From Deltaproteobacteria bacterium UBA2385 (lineage in GTDB: Bacteria > Myxococcota_A > UBA796 > UBA2385): a DNA stretch of 25,158 nt. The stretch covers positions 1 through 25,158 of the forward strand of contig DDSR01000392.1 of assembly GCA_002343455.1 (NCBI GenBank). The letters run 5' to 3'. This document shows positions 6,638 through 19,830 of this stretch, piece by piece (positions within the stretch are counted from its first letter, which is position 1; each line of letters begins with the position of its first letter). The notes beneath the pieces are model-generated. The model saw only the letters and a program-made list of their open reading frames with translations. It ran no database searches and was not told the origin of the DNA. A program made the position numbers and the translations under genes.

Positions 6638-8359
6638 ATGAAGGACCCAGAGCACAGCGAGACCCGGGTCCGGCGAGTTGCCTGGGCGGCGCTGCTCGTC
6701 ACCGGGCTGCTGCCCCTCGGCCTGCACCTGCAGTTCATCCTGCAGGATCGCCGCATGCCCCGGGACCTGGGCAACTTCTACGGCAACGTGCCCGACTTCT
6801 GGCGGCTGATCCACGGGCAGCAGGCCCGCTTCGGCCCCGAGGGGATGCCGCAGCCCTGGGACAGCGGCGCCTGGTACGAGTGGGTCCTGGCCTTCTGGCT
6901 GCGGGTCACTGGACCCAGCGGCGAGGCCTTCCGCGCCTGGGACCTGTTCTGGCAGGCGGCCATCCTGCTCATCGTCGCCCTGGGCGCCCACTCCCTCAGC
7001 GCAAACACCCCTAGCGCGAACGCCCCCAGCACTCCGGGGGACACCGTCGAGCCGTCGGCCCCCTCCCGCACCCGGCCGCTGCTCGCCGCCGCCTTCGCCG
7101 TCGCCCTGGCCGGCTCCATGCGCAGCCTCGTGATCATGCCCCGGCTGTCGTGGATCCACGTCGTCGAGGTGGGCCTGGTGGTCGGAGCGGCGGTGCCCTG
7201 GCTGCGCGACCCCACCTTGCGGCGCGGCACCCTGCCCACCGCCCTGCTGGGGGCCCTGGCCCTGCTGCTGCGCTCCAGCGGGCTGCCCTGGATCCTGCCG
7301 CTGGGCCTGGCCATCGCCGTCGGCGTCCAGGGTCGTCGCCCCGACGTGAAGCGGCTGCTCCTGGTGGGCCTCGCCTGGCTGCTCGCGGCCCTCCCCTCCC
7401 TGCTCAGCCTGGTGGACTACCTGGGCCCCAAGGTCGCCTCGCGCGCCCGCTACGCCCAGAACGTCGCCCCCTTCAGCCAGCAGATCCTCGACCTGGCCGG
7501 CCCGGTCGCCCCCTTCGCGGCGCTGCTCGGCATCGCCCTGGCCGGGCGCCGGCTGGTTGGCCGTCCCCAGGCCCTGCTCCTGGTGTGGATCCTGATCCCC
7601 GTGGTGCTCTGGGCCATCTTCCGGGCCGGGATGGACAACTTCCTGGTCGGCTTCGCCGCGCTGGTGATCCTCGCTTCGCTTGGCCTCGCCCGGCGGCCGC
7701 TGCTGGGGTTGGCCCTGGTCCTCCCCGGCTGGCTGCTGTTGAACCTGCCCCGGATCCTCCCCCAGGTCGGCGACCACCCGCTCGTCGCGACCGCCCTGGC
7801 CCGCTCCCACCTCTCCCTTCAGCCCGCCCTGCGCGACATCTACGTCCCCTACACCGAGTGGGGACACCCTCACCTGCAGGCGCTGCTCGACGCCACCTGT
7901 CCAGCCAACGGCGCCTGCGTGCTGGCGGTCGACCAGGGCCTGCTGGTCCCCTACAGCGAGGACGCCGGCAACCTGGAGGCCTTCCTCCTCGACCGCAAGC
8001 ACCCTCCCCATGTCTACGATCTTCGGGGGCGCGGCCCCTCCGAGGGCCTGACCCGCGCCCACGCCCTGATCCACTACGACTGCGGCTGGCAGGACGGCCC
8101 CTGGCGGGTTCGGTTCCCCCTCAGCCTGCAGCGCGTCCAGGCCCTGATCTCGATGCAGAAGATGCGCACCGCCTGGATGGCTCCCCTCGGCCAGGAGTGT
8201 GTCGTGCACTGGCTCACCCCCGAGGGCAAGGTCCTGCGCGACGAGCTGCTGCCCTCCAGCTGGGAGACCCCGTCCGGGACGGTCCCGACCTACGAGCCCC
8301 CCCGCGGGACCGGCCGGGCCCGGCCCATCCGCGCAGGCGGCCTGGACGGGGGCGGCTGA
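6638..8359 (+). CDS. Polytopic membrane protein, possibly GT-C glycosyltransferase-like
   Basis: The 573-residue product has about ten hydrophobic segments. One N-terminal helix (about 14-34) is followed by a loop of about 65 residues containing D43 and the FYGNVPDFWRLIHG segment. Closely spaced helices run from about 104 to 370, and a soluble C-terminal domain of about 200 residues completes it. This layout, with an acidic residue in a large first external loop and a C-terminal soluble domain, fits GT-C enzymes that use lipid-linked sugar donors at the membrane's outer face. No single diagnostic motif fixes the family. A Ser/Ala/Asn/Pro-rich linker (about 118-145) with a short tandem repeat splits the helices. 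ATG 6638 has GGGAAG about 7 nt upstream. The next gene begins 89 bp downstream, so co-transcription with the lipid operon is possible. Confidence 0.5.
   Translation: MKDPEHSETRVRRVAWAALLVTGLLPLGLHLQFILQDRRMPRDLGNFYGNVPDFWRLIHGQQARFGPEGMPQPWDSGAWYEWVLAFWLRVTGPSGEAFRAWDLFWQAAILLIVALGAHSLSANTPSANAPSTPGDTVEPSAPSRTRPLLAAAFAVALAGSMRSLVIMPRLSWIHVVEVGLVVGAAVPWLRDPTLRRGTLPTALLGALALLLRSSGLPWILPLGLAIAVGVQGRRPDVKRLLLVGLAWLLAALPSLLSLVDYLGPKVASRARYAQNVAPFSQQILDLAGPVAPFAALLGIALAGRRLVGRPQALLLVWILIPVVLWAIFRAGMDNFLVGFAALVILASLGLARRPLLGLALVLPGWLLLNLPRILPQVGDHPLVATALARSHLSLQPALRDIYVPYTEWGHPHLQALLDATCPANGACVLAVDQGLLVPYSEDAGNLEAFLLDRKHPPHVYDLRGRGPSEGLTRAHALIHYDCGWQDGPWRVRFPLSLQRVQALISMQKMRTAWMAPLGQECVVHWLTPEGKVLRDELLPSSWETPSGTVPTYEPPRGTGRARPIRAGGLDGGG
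6998..7027 (+). repeat. Two 15-nt tandem units encoding S-A-N-T/A-P
   Basis: Two adjacent in-frame units encode SANTP and SANAP inside the membrane protein's linker. They differ at three bases. The repeat likely reflects a flexible loop that tolerates slippage. It contains one of the window's scarce CTAG sites (7011), which is unpaired here. Confidence 0.5.
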
Positions 8360-8448
8360 GCGGGCGGGTGCGTAGGCTGTTGCGCACGGTGCCCGGCCGG
8401 CCCGCTTGCGTTACCGACCCGCGCCCTCCGCCCCCCCACCGGTGCGAC

Positions 8449-9159
8449 GTGACCCAAGCTCAAGCCAAGGCCGCCGCCTACTTCGATGTGGATGGGACCT
8501 TGTGCGGCACCAACCTGCTGCACCCTCTCCTCGTCTACCTCGCCAACCAGGAGACCCCCGCCCGGTCGCTGATGCGGCTGGGACGGGCCGCCCTGCAGAC
8601 GCCCATCCTGGCCCTGGCCGAGCTGCGCGACCGGCGCCTCTTCAACGAGCTGCTCTTCTCGCACTTCGCCGGGATGAGCGAGGACCGGGTCGTGCTGCTG
8701 GCCGAGGAGATCTTCGAGGACACCATCCGCCCGCGCATCTTCGCCGGCGCCGCCGACCTGGTGCAGAAGTGCCAGGCCGCGGGAATGCGGACCGTGCTCA
8801 TCACCGGCTCGCTGGATGTCAATGTCTGGCCGCTGGCCCGCCACCTGGGCTGCGATGACGTCATCGCCAACCGGCTGGAGTTCGCCCATCGAAAGGCCAC
8901 CGGCAAGCTCCGCCAGCCCGTGGTCGCCGGCCCCGAGAAGGCCGGCCTGATCGTCGCCGACGCCACCCGCCACGGGCTCGACCTCAGCGCCTGCCACGCC
9001 TACAGCGACTCCTTCAGCGATGTGCCGATGCTCTCCGTGGTCGGCCATCCCGCCTGCATCAACCCCGACGCCCGCCTGGAGCGCCTCGCGCGCGCCTATC
9101 GGTGGCCGATCCTCGACATCCAGCGCCCCGCCCGCGAAGGCCGGAGAATGCATGAGTGA
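8449..9159 (+). CDS. HAD-superfamily subfamily IB phosphatase (SerB/CicA-like)
   Basis: The 236-residue protein carries the HAD motifs in order: motif I FDVDGTLCG with nucleophile D13 and acid/base D15, motif II VLITGS (T119), motif III lysine K164 in GPEKAG, and motif IV YSDSFSDVPML (D187, D191). The helical cap between motifs I and II (about 20-110) is of the C1 type, as in subfamily IB. These enzymes remove phosphate from small metabolites or lipid headgroup precursors. Subfamily IB members often sit beside, or are fused to, PlsC-type acyltransferases, which suits the large protein two genes downstream. I infer a phosphatase step in phospholipid or ether-lipid synthesis; the substrate is unknown. 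The start is GTG 8449, the best in-frame start just ahead of motif I. The last 8 bp overlap the next gene. Confidence 0.85.
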   Translation: MTQAQAKAAAYFDVDGTLCGTNLLHPLLVYLANQETPARSLMRLGRAALQTPILALAELRDRRLFNELLFSHFAGMSEDRVVLLAEEIFEDTIRPRIFAGAADLVQKCQAAGMRTVLITGSLDVNVWPLARHLGCDDVIANRLEFAHRKATGKLRQPVVAGPEKAGLIVADATRHGLDLSACHAYSDSFSDVPMLSVVGHPACINPDARLERLARAYRWPILDIQRPAREGRRMHE

Positions 9160-10812
9160 CCATCCGAACGTGGTGACCATCGACCACCGCAGCCGGCCGC
9201 GGGTGCTCTTCAGCGGCACCCGCCTCGTCGAGGTGGACCTGCCGATCGGCAGCAAGGTGCTGTACCCGAAGAAGCCGATGAAGGGCCTGCCGGATCCCCG
9301 GGCGGCCGTCCGCTACGCGCTCAGCCACCCGCTGGGCAGCGAGCCCCTCTTCGCCCTGCTGCGTCCGGGCATGAAGCTGACCATCGCCGTCGACGACATC
9401 TCCATGCCCCTGCCCCCGATGAAGGGCCCCGACAACCGGGCCCTGGTCGTGGAGGAGGTCCTGAACCAGGCCCAGGAGTACGGCGTCGACGACATCGAGA
9501 TCATCATCGCCACGGCCTTCCACCGCCCGATGACCGCGGACGAGATCCGCCATGTCGTCGGCGAGCGCGCCTTCAAGCGCTACTGGCCGCACCGGCTCTA
9601 CAACCACGACGCCGAGAAGCCCGGCGGCCTCACCCACCTGGGCACCACCCCCGGCGGCATCGAGGTCGAGCTCAACCGTCGGGCCGCCGAGAGCGACCTG
9701 GTCGTCTACGTCAACCTGACCTTCGTCCCGATGAACGGCGGCCACAAGTCGCTCGGCACCGGGCTGGTCGGCTACCGCACCCTCAAGGGCCACCACACCC
9801 CGGCCGCCGTGCGCCAGTCCGGCTCCTACATGGAGCCCCGCCGCAGCGAGCTGAACCGCCGCATGGTCGAGGTCGGCGAGCTGATCGAGGCCAAGGTCCC
9901 CGTCTTCCACGTCGAGACCACCGTCAACAACCACATGTTCGACCGGCCGCTCGACATCCTCGCCAAAAACGAGGACGATCTCTCCGATCTCGAGTACGGC
10001 GGCCTCAAGGCCCTCATCCGCACGCTGGACGCCCTGCCCGACGCCGCCCGGCAGGCCATCTTCGAGAAGGTCCCCGCCCCCTACGAGATGATCGCCGTCT
10101 ACGCAGGCGCCGCGGTGCCCGTGCACGAGGCCATCCTGGAGAAGGTCCACCAGCAGCTCTGCGTGCCGGTCAAGGGCCAGTTCGACGTCGTGATCTTCCC
10201 GGTGCCCTACATCTCGCCCTACAACGTCGGCGCCGTGCTGAACCCCCTGCTGGTCAGCGTCATGGTCGAGGGCTACCTCCACAACCTGCACCGCGGCGTG
10301 CCCCTGCTCAAGCCGGGCGGCACCATCATCGCCCTGCACCCCTGCTCCGACCGCTTCGACGAGCACCAGCACCCCGCCTACGTCGAGTTCTTCCACAAGC
10401 TCCTGCCCCGCACCCGGGACGCGATGGAGCTGCACAAGAGCTACGAGGCCGAGTTCGCCCGCCACCCCTCCTACATCCAGCTCTACCGGACCGGCCGGGC
10501 CTACCACCCCGCCCACCCCTTCTACATGTGGTACTGGGGCGAGAACGGCCGCCAGCACCGCGGGCGGGTGATCGCGGTCGGCCCCGACAACGAGTACGTG
10601 CCCGGCATTCTCGGCTACGAGACCGCCCGCACGATGGCCGAAGCCCTGCGCATGGTGCGCGAGAAGACCCCCGATCCCAGCATCGCCTGCTTCCGCATCT
10701 GCCCCTTGTTGATGGCGGACGTCAGCCCCACGGCCGAGCCGCCCGCCCTGGTCGATGCCGGCGGCGTCGACCTCAGCGAGCCCGTTCCGGCCCGTCCGGC
10801 GGCGGAGCGCGC

Positions 10813-10816
<4 letters not shown>
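9152..10816 (+). CDS. LarA/DUF2088-type lactate racemase domain protein
   Basis: The 554-residue product matches the nickel-pincer lactate racemase (LarA) family in its N-terminal half. AVDDISMPLPP (about 79-89) corresponds to the family's DDITRP segment, IATAFHRPMT gives H124, NHDAE gives H152, and GGHKS gives K199, the position that carries the pincer cofactor in LarA. GHHTP gives H214/H215. The stretch that supplies a nickel-binding His in LarA (usually PHFFAGFSGG) is shortened here to VPMNGG, so that His appears lost. The protein is also about 130 residues longer than LarA. It probably is not a lactate racemase, and its reaction is unknown. ATG 9152 has GGAG 5 nt upstream and overlaps the phosphatase by 8 bp. 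Its own stop overlaps the next gene by 4 bp, so the three should be translated together. Confidence 0.8.
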
Positions 10817-15425
<4,609 letters not shown>

Positions 15426-15429
<4 letters not shown>

Positions 15430-15438
15430 CGGCGCTAG
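15426..15438. repeat. CTAG palindrome copy 1, CTAGCGGCGCTAG
   Basis: This is a perfect odd palindrome with 6-bp arms around a central G. Its first CTAG contains the TAG stop of the multidomain lipid gene, and its last base is 2 nt before the ATG at 15440. It could form a small hairpin at the translational junction. Confidence 0.75.
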
Positions 15439-15439
15439 T

Positions 15440-17500
15440 ATGCACCCCCGGGCCCGCCCGTCTCGAACAGCGCTAGCCTTCCTGTCGGCCACCCTGGGTG
15501 GGCTGGCCTGCACCCCGGTCCGGCCGGCGATCCCGGCAACCGAGCCCACCCAGCCCTGGGACGACCTCGACCCGGTCGCCCTCGATCCCTTCCGGCAGCT
15601 CTTGCGCACCTCCCTGCCGGCGGCGCAGACCCCCAGCCGGATGCGCTCGCTGCCCGATGTGCCCATGACCTTCGTCCTGGACCCGTCGGCCGGCAAGCTC
15701 TGGGCGCTCGACCCCCGCTACCGCCACGAGCCCCAGCGGGTCTGCACCGACCCGAGCCTGTGGGCCGACCTCGATCCCGAGGGCGAGCGCCAGGGGCACT
15801 GCAAGAGCGGCAAGGTCGAGGCCAACCGCGGGGCGCTCGATCCCGGAAGCCCCGTGCTGGCCTTCGCGGTCGACCGGAGGGACCCGGGCGTGTGGCTGCT
15901 GGGCCAGGACGGCGCCCTGGCCTGGGCCAACCTGGACCCCTTGGAGGGCAACCCGCTGGACTTCTCGCGCCCGGAGCACCGGGGAGGGCTGAGCCTGGCC
16001 GACGGAGCGATCGGGCTGGCGGCGGCGGCCAGCGGCGGGCTCTGGCTGGCGGACCAGGCTCGAATCCGCCTGCTCGACAGCGCCGGCGCCGTGCAAGCCG
16101 AGGCCGAGCTGGACGAGCCCGTCCTCGACCTCGCCGCCTCCAGCAGGCAGGCCTGGATCCTGGGAGAGCGGGGGCTGTGGACCTGGGACGGACGCGCGCT
16201 CGCCCTGCACGCCTCGGTCGATGGCCAGGGGGGGCGCCTCGCCGCCTGGGAGGACCGGATCTGCGCGGCCTTGCCCGCCGAGGGCCGGGTGCTCTGCTCC
16301 GATGGCAGCAGCGTCGCGGTCGACGGCTTGCAGGGACCCATCTCGCAGAACGCGGCGAGCACCTGGCTGGCCACCGACCAAGGTGTCCAGGAGCTCCGCG
16401 ACGGCGAGCTCCAGCCCCCTCGGGCGGTCGAGGCCCTGGTCGATCTGCAGGTCCAGGACAACGGCGAGCTGGCCCTGCTCTACGCCGACAACACCGTCGG
16501 CGTCTACGTCGACGAGACCCTCCTGCCCGGGGCGGCGCCCCTGAAGCTGACCCTGCTCAGCTTCCTGGAGAACCCCAAGCGCTCCGTCGAGCTCGAGGAG
16601 TGCCTGGATCAGCGCTCCATCATCGAGCTCTTCGAGCAGGCCGAGAACAACACCCGCCTGCTCGAGGATCTGCCCGCCAGCGTCGGCCTGGGCATCACCG
16701 CCGAGGTCGCCCACCAGGCCCGGCTCTGCGAGCTCGACGCGCAGCTCGCCGCGCTCTGGGACCGCCCGCGGGTGAGCACGGGCCTGCTGCTCTCAGGCGA
16801 GGAGGACGCCGACCTGGTGGACCTCGAGGCGATGACCGCCCTCGTCCGGGAGCAGGCTGCGCAGCTCGACGCGCTGGACCTCCCCCTGCGCTGGCTGGGG
16901 GCGGCGCCGCGCCTGGGCGACGGCGGCGCCGACTGGGTCGAGGCCCTCCACCAGGTGGACATCACCGAGGACCTGCTCTTCTTCGGCTTCGATCTGCTGC
17001 CCGAGATCGACCGCTGGGACCCCCGCACCAAGGACCCCATCCCCTGGCGCTCCAACGTCCCCCTCAGCGCCTGGCGACCCAGCTCGGGGCCCGATCCCCT
17101 CGTCGACGACCCTGATCGCCAGCTGTGGCTGCGCCCGGGCTCGACCCTCTCGCTCTACTCGCTGGGAGGCTGCGCCAACGTCTTCCTCTACGAGTGCAAG
17201 CAGTCCAACCTGGGCGGCAACACCGCCATCGACGAGGGCGACCTGGAGGTCCTCGACCTGCTGCTCTGGCGGGCCCTGGCCGTGCGCTCCATCGACGGCC
17301 CCGACCACTGGTCCTTCCACCTGCCCGACATCAGCGTCTCGACCTACACCGAGGGCTGTCGGCGCACGGACCGCCTCTGGACCGCCGAGGAGGAGGGGGG
17401 CTCCTGCCAGGCCGAGGGGCTCCAGACCTGGGTCTTCGATGTGCAGGCCCGCTACGAGCAGGCCGGCCTGCTGAGCTGGTGGCTGCCGGGCGAGGGTTGA
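15440..17500 (+). CDS. Large exported protein of unknown function (probable lipoprotein)
   Basis: No family is recognised. From ATG 15440 the 686-residue product starts with a basic N terminus and a hydrophobic stretch ending LGGLAC, a near but imperfect lipobox with C25. ATG 15404 is in frame but lies inside the preceding gene. Residues of about 60-370 contain repeated short beta-strand patterns (LWALDP, VWLLGQDG, GLWLADQ, AWILGERGLWTWDG, TWLATDQGV, LALLYADNTVGVYV) that look like a beta-propeller. Residues of about 380-686 are mixed alpha/beta with several cysteines (C396, then CANVFLYEC, EGCRR, SCQAE) and end in a Trp-rich stretch. The stretch STGLLLSGEEDADL and the following helix and strand faintly recall TIM-barrel hydrolases, but no catalytic set can be named. 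It sits 10 bp after the lipid gene, so it may share its mRNA. Confidence 0.65.
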   Translation: MHPRARPSRTALAFLSATLGGLACTPVRPAIPATEPTQPWDDLDPVALDPFRQLLRTSLPAAQTPSRMRSLPDVPMTFVLDPSAGKLWALDPRYRHEPQRVCTDPSLWADLDPEGERQGHCKSGKVEANRGALDPGSPVLAFAVDRRDPGVWLLGQDGALAWANLDPLEGNPLDFSRPEHRGGLSLADGAIGLAAAASGGLWLADQARIRLLDSAGAVQAEAELDEPVLDLAASSRQAWILGERGLWTWDGRALALHASVDGQGGRLAAWEDRICAALPAEGRVLCSDGSSVAVDGLQGPISQNAASTWLATDQGVQELRDGELQPPRAVEALVDLQVQDNGELALLYADNTVGVYVDETLLPGAAPLKLTLLSFLENPKRSVELEECLDQRSIIELFEQAENNTRLLEDLPASVGLGITAEVAHQARLCELDAQLAALWDRPRVSTGLLLSGEEDADLVDLEAMTALVREQAAQLDALDLPLRWLGAAPRLGDGGADWVEALHQVDITEDLLFFGFDLLPEIDRWDPRTKDPIPWRSNVPLSAWRPSSGPDPLVDDPDRQLWLRPGSTLSLYSLGGCANVFLYECKQSNLGGNTAIDEGDLEVLDLLLWRALAVRSIDGPDHWSFHLPDISVSTYTEGCRRTDRLWTAEEEGGSCQAEGLQTWVFDVQARYEQAGLLSWWLPGEG
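15464..15476 (+). repeat. Degenerate CTAG element, CGAACAGCGCTAG
   Basis: This 13-mer matches CTAGCGGCGCTAG at 10 of 13 positions and is identical to the element at 21981-21993. It lies in the signal-peptide codons of the exported protein and uses rare codons (CGA, ACA, CTA). Confidence 0.5.
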
Positions 17501-17515
17501 GGCCGCTGCGGGGTC

Positions 17516-17932
17516 CTACAGGCAGTCCCCGGCTTCGGTCATCGCCTCGTCGGCGCAGGGCAGCCAGCCGGCCACGATGCAGGTGCTGCTGAACTCGAAG
17601 CAGGCGTCGGGCAGGGCCGGCGCGGTCGCGTAGGTGATCGCCGATCCACAGTCCACCTCGGCGGGCATGCAGCCGACGAGCTCGGCGTCGCGCGCCCGGT
17701 CCACGCACCAGCCGCCAAGGCCGTCGGCTTCGACCTCGCGGGCCTTCAGCTCCACGCAGCTCGGGGTCGCCGCGCACTCGTCGGGGCGCACCAGCCAGCA
17801 GTCGTCCAGGCTGCCCCCGTCGTCGCTCCCGCCATCCAGGCCGCCCCCGTCGCCACCTCCATCGCCGGGAAGCCCGGGGTCGTCCTTGTCTCCGCAAGCC
17901 AACAGGACGGTGAGCGTGGTCATCGCGAGCAT
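17516..17932 (-). CDS. Small cysteine-containing lipoprotein with Gly/Asp linker
   Basis: The 138-residue product begins MLAMTTLTVLLACGDKDD, a short signal peptide with a lipobox (LLAC, lipidated C13), and aspartates right after the cysteine. A Gly/Asp-rich linker (about 19-42) leads to a compact domain with eight or nine cysteines (DDCW, DECAA, PSCVE, GWCVD, GCMP, VDCGS, DACFE, STCIV, LPCAD, GDCL), probably disulfide-bonded in the envelope. The function is unknown. ATG 17932 is firmly placed by AGGAG (complement of 17939-17943) 6 nt upstream. The gene converges on the large exported protein with 15 bp between them, and is divergent from the YgfK-type gene, sharing about 80 bp of upstream DNA with it. 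Such lipoproteins are common in Myxococcota genomes. Confidence 0.8.
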   Translation of the reverse strand: MLAMTTLTVLLACGDKDDPGLPGDGGGDGGGLDGGSDDGGSLDDCWLVRPDECAATPSCVELKAREVEADGLGGWCVDRARDAELVGCMPAEVDCGSAITYATAPALPDACFEFSSTCIVAGWLPCADEAMTEAGDCL

Positions 17933-18012
17933 GGCGGACTCCTGGATGCCGGCTCCTAACCCCGGCCCGACCCGGCCAGCCCCCCATGCTGTTTTCGATT
18001 ACCATCCGCGCC

Positions 18013-19830
18013 ATGGCCTCCGAGCTCTATCCCCTGCCCCTGTCCAGCCTCGCGCGCCGCCTCGTCCGCGAGCTGCGCGCCGGGGGCCCGGTCTACGGCA
18101 TGGCCCGGTCCGCGATCTGGACCCCCGACCCGGCGCGCGATCTCTCGACCACCCACTTCGGCCAGCCGATGGGCACGCCATTGGGCCCAGCCTCGGGCCC
18201 GCACACCCAGCTCGCCCAGAACCTGGTGCTCTGCTTCCTGGGCGGCGCCCGCTTCATGGAGCTGAAGACGGTCCAGATCCTCGACCAGCTCGTCATCCCC
18301 CGCCCCTGCATCCACGTGCCCCACGTCGGCTACAACGTGGAGTGGTCGCAGGAGCTGCGGATCGGCGAGAGCCTGCGGGAGTACGCCAAGGGCTGGATCC
18401 TCTGCCACCTCGCCGCCCGCGAGCTGGGGCTCTCCCCCGACCTCGTCTTCGACATGAGCCTCGGCTACGACCTGGCCGGGATCCAGAGCGAGCCGATGCA
18501 CGCGTTCATCAGCTCGCTGCTCGACGCGCACGAGCTGCTGGACGAGCTGCTGGCGGAGCTGCCCCCCGAGCTGCGGGTGGAGGTCCCCGGACAGATCAGC
18601 CGCAGCGTGACGCTGTCGACCTTCCACGGCTGCCCCGCCGACGAGATCGAGGCCATCGCCGCGCACTGCCTGCGGGCGCACGGGCTGCACACCATCGTCA
18701 AGCTCAACCCGACCCTGCTGGGGCTGGAGGGGGTGCAGGGCCTCCTCCATCAGCGCCTCGGCTACACCCAGATTCAGCTCGACCCCGCGGCCTTCGAGAA
18801 GGATCTGCGCTGGGAGCAGCTCGAGCGGATGATCCCCCGCCTGCAGGAGCTCGCAGGCCAGCAGGGGGTCGGCCTGGGGGTCAAGTTCAGCAACACCCTG
18901 GTCTGCCGCTCACCCGATCCGCCCTTCGGCGAGGGGGAGATGTACCTCTCCGGGCCGCCGCTGCATGTCCTGGCCATCAGCCTCGCGGCCCGCTTCGCTG
19001 CACAGTTTCCAGGTCTGCCGATCAGCTTTTCGGCCGGGGTGGACGCGCAGAACTTCCCCGCGCTCGTCCAGACGGGCATCTCTCCGGTCACCACCTGCAC
19101 CGACCTGCTGAAGGGCAAGGGCTACGGGCGGCTCTGCGCCTACCTGCGCGGGCTGGAGGCGCGGCTGGCCGAGCAGGGGCACAGCGGGCTGGAGCCCTTC
19201 GTCGACGGTCGGGTCCAGGCCTGCGCCGACCTCGCCCTGCGGGACCCCCGCTACAGCCGGGCCCAGAACAGCGTCGCCCCCAAGAAGGTCGGCAGCGAGC
19301 TGGTCCTGCTGGACTGCCTGACCTGCGACAAGTGCATCCCGGTCTGCCCCAACGCCGCCATCTTCGCCTTCGACCTGCCCACGCGACCGCTGCCGGGCGG
19401 CCGCCTGAGCTGGCGCGAGGGCCTCCTCCACGCCGAGGAGGGCCCGCCCGTGGAGGTCAAGCGCCGCCACCAGATCGGCATCACCGTCGACGCCTGCAAC
19501 CGCTGCGGGCAGTGCGACCCGGTCTGCCCCGAAGACGGCGGCCCCTTCGCCACCAAGCCCAACCTCTTCCTGGACCCCCGGGCCTGGGACGAGCACCCCG
19601 ATCGGGACGGCTTCCTCTTCGAGGGACAGGCCCTGCTCTGGCGACGGGGCGGCCAGCAGCTGCGCTGGGACCCGAGCACCCGCACCCTCAGCCTCGCCAC
19701 GGGCAGCCTGCGCCTGGGCGAGGACGACTCCCCCCACTGTACAGGTTCGGGAGAGATCTCCCGCGCCGACCTCCACCTGCTGACGCTGCTGACCACGGCC
19801 CTGCGCACCGCCTGGTCCACCGGAGACTGA
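18013..19830 (+). CDS. YgfK-type flavin/iron-sulfur oxidoreductase, short form
   Basis: The N-terminal 400 residues match the dihydroorotate/dihydropyrimidine dehydrogenase-like part of E. coli YgfK: GPASGPHTQLAQNLV, RFMELKTVQILDQL, PCIH...YNVEW, LSTFHGCPADEIEAI, VKLNPTLLG and CTDLLKGKGYGRL are all recognisable. Two 4Fe-4S sites follow: C435/438/441/445 (CLTCDKCIPVC) and C495/498/501/505 (CNRCGQCDPVC). YgfK of E. coli is about 1,030 residues with a GltD-like FAD/NAD module; that module is absent here, giving 605 residues. The layout resembles PreA, the Fe-S subunit of bacterial dihydropyrimidine dehydrogenase. I infer a heterocycle oxidoreductase that takes electrons from a separate partner. 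ATG 18013 aligns with the family N terminus; ATG 17986 adds nine residues. Neither has a clear ribosome-binding site. The next gene starts directly at the stop. Confidence 0.85.
   Translation: MASELYPLPLSSLARRLVRELRAGGPVYGMARSAIWTPDPARDLSTTHFGQPMGTPLGPASGPHTQLAQNLVLCFLGGARFMELKTVQILDQLVIPRPCIHVPHVGYNVEWSQELRIGESLREYAKGWILCHLAARELGLSPDLVFDMSLGYDLAGIQSEPMHAFISSLLDAHELLDELLAELPPELRVEVPGQISRSVTLSTFHGCPADEIEAIAAHCLRAHGLHTIVKLNPTLLGLEGVQGLLHQRLGYTQIQLDPAAFEKDLRWEQLERMIPRLQELAGQQGVGLGVKFSNTLVCRSPDPPFGEGEMYLSGPPLHVLAISLAARFAAQFPGLPISFSAGVDAQNFPALVQTGISPVTTCTDLLKGKGYGRLCAYLRGLEARLAEQGHSGLEPFVDGRVQACADLALRDPRYSRAQNSVAPKKVGSELVLLDCLTCDKCIPVCPNAAIFAFDLPTRPLPGGRLSWREGLLHAEEGPPVEVKRRHQIGITVDACNRCGQCDPVCPEDGGPFATKPNLFLDPRAWDEHPDRDGFLFEGQALLWRRGGQQLRWDPSTRTLSLATGSLRLGEDDSPHCTGSGEISRADLHLLTLLTTALRTAWSTGD

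Noticed and set aside
18013..19830. Selenate reductase function or selenocysteine for the YgfK-type gene
   Set aside because: The name is historical for the family. No in-frame TGA is present, and the motifs support only a flavin/Fe-S oxidoreductase.
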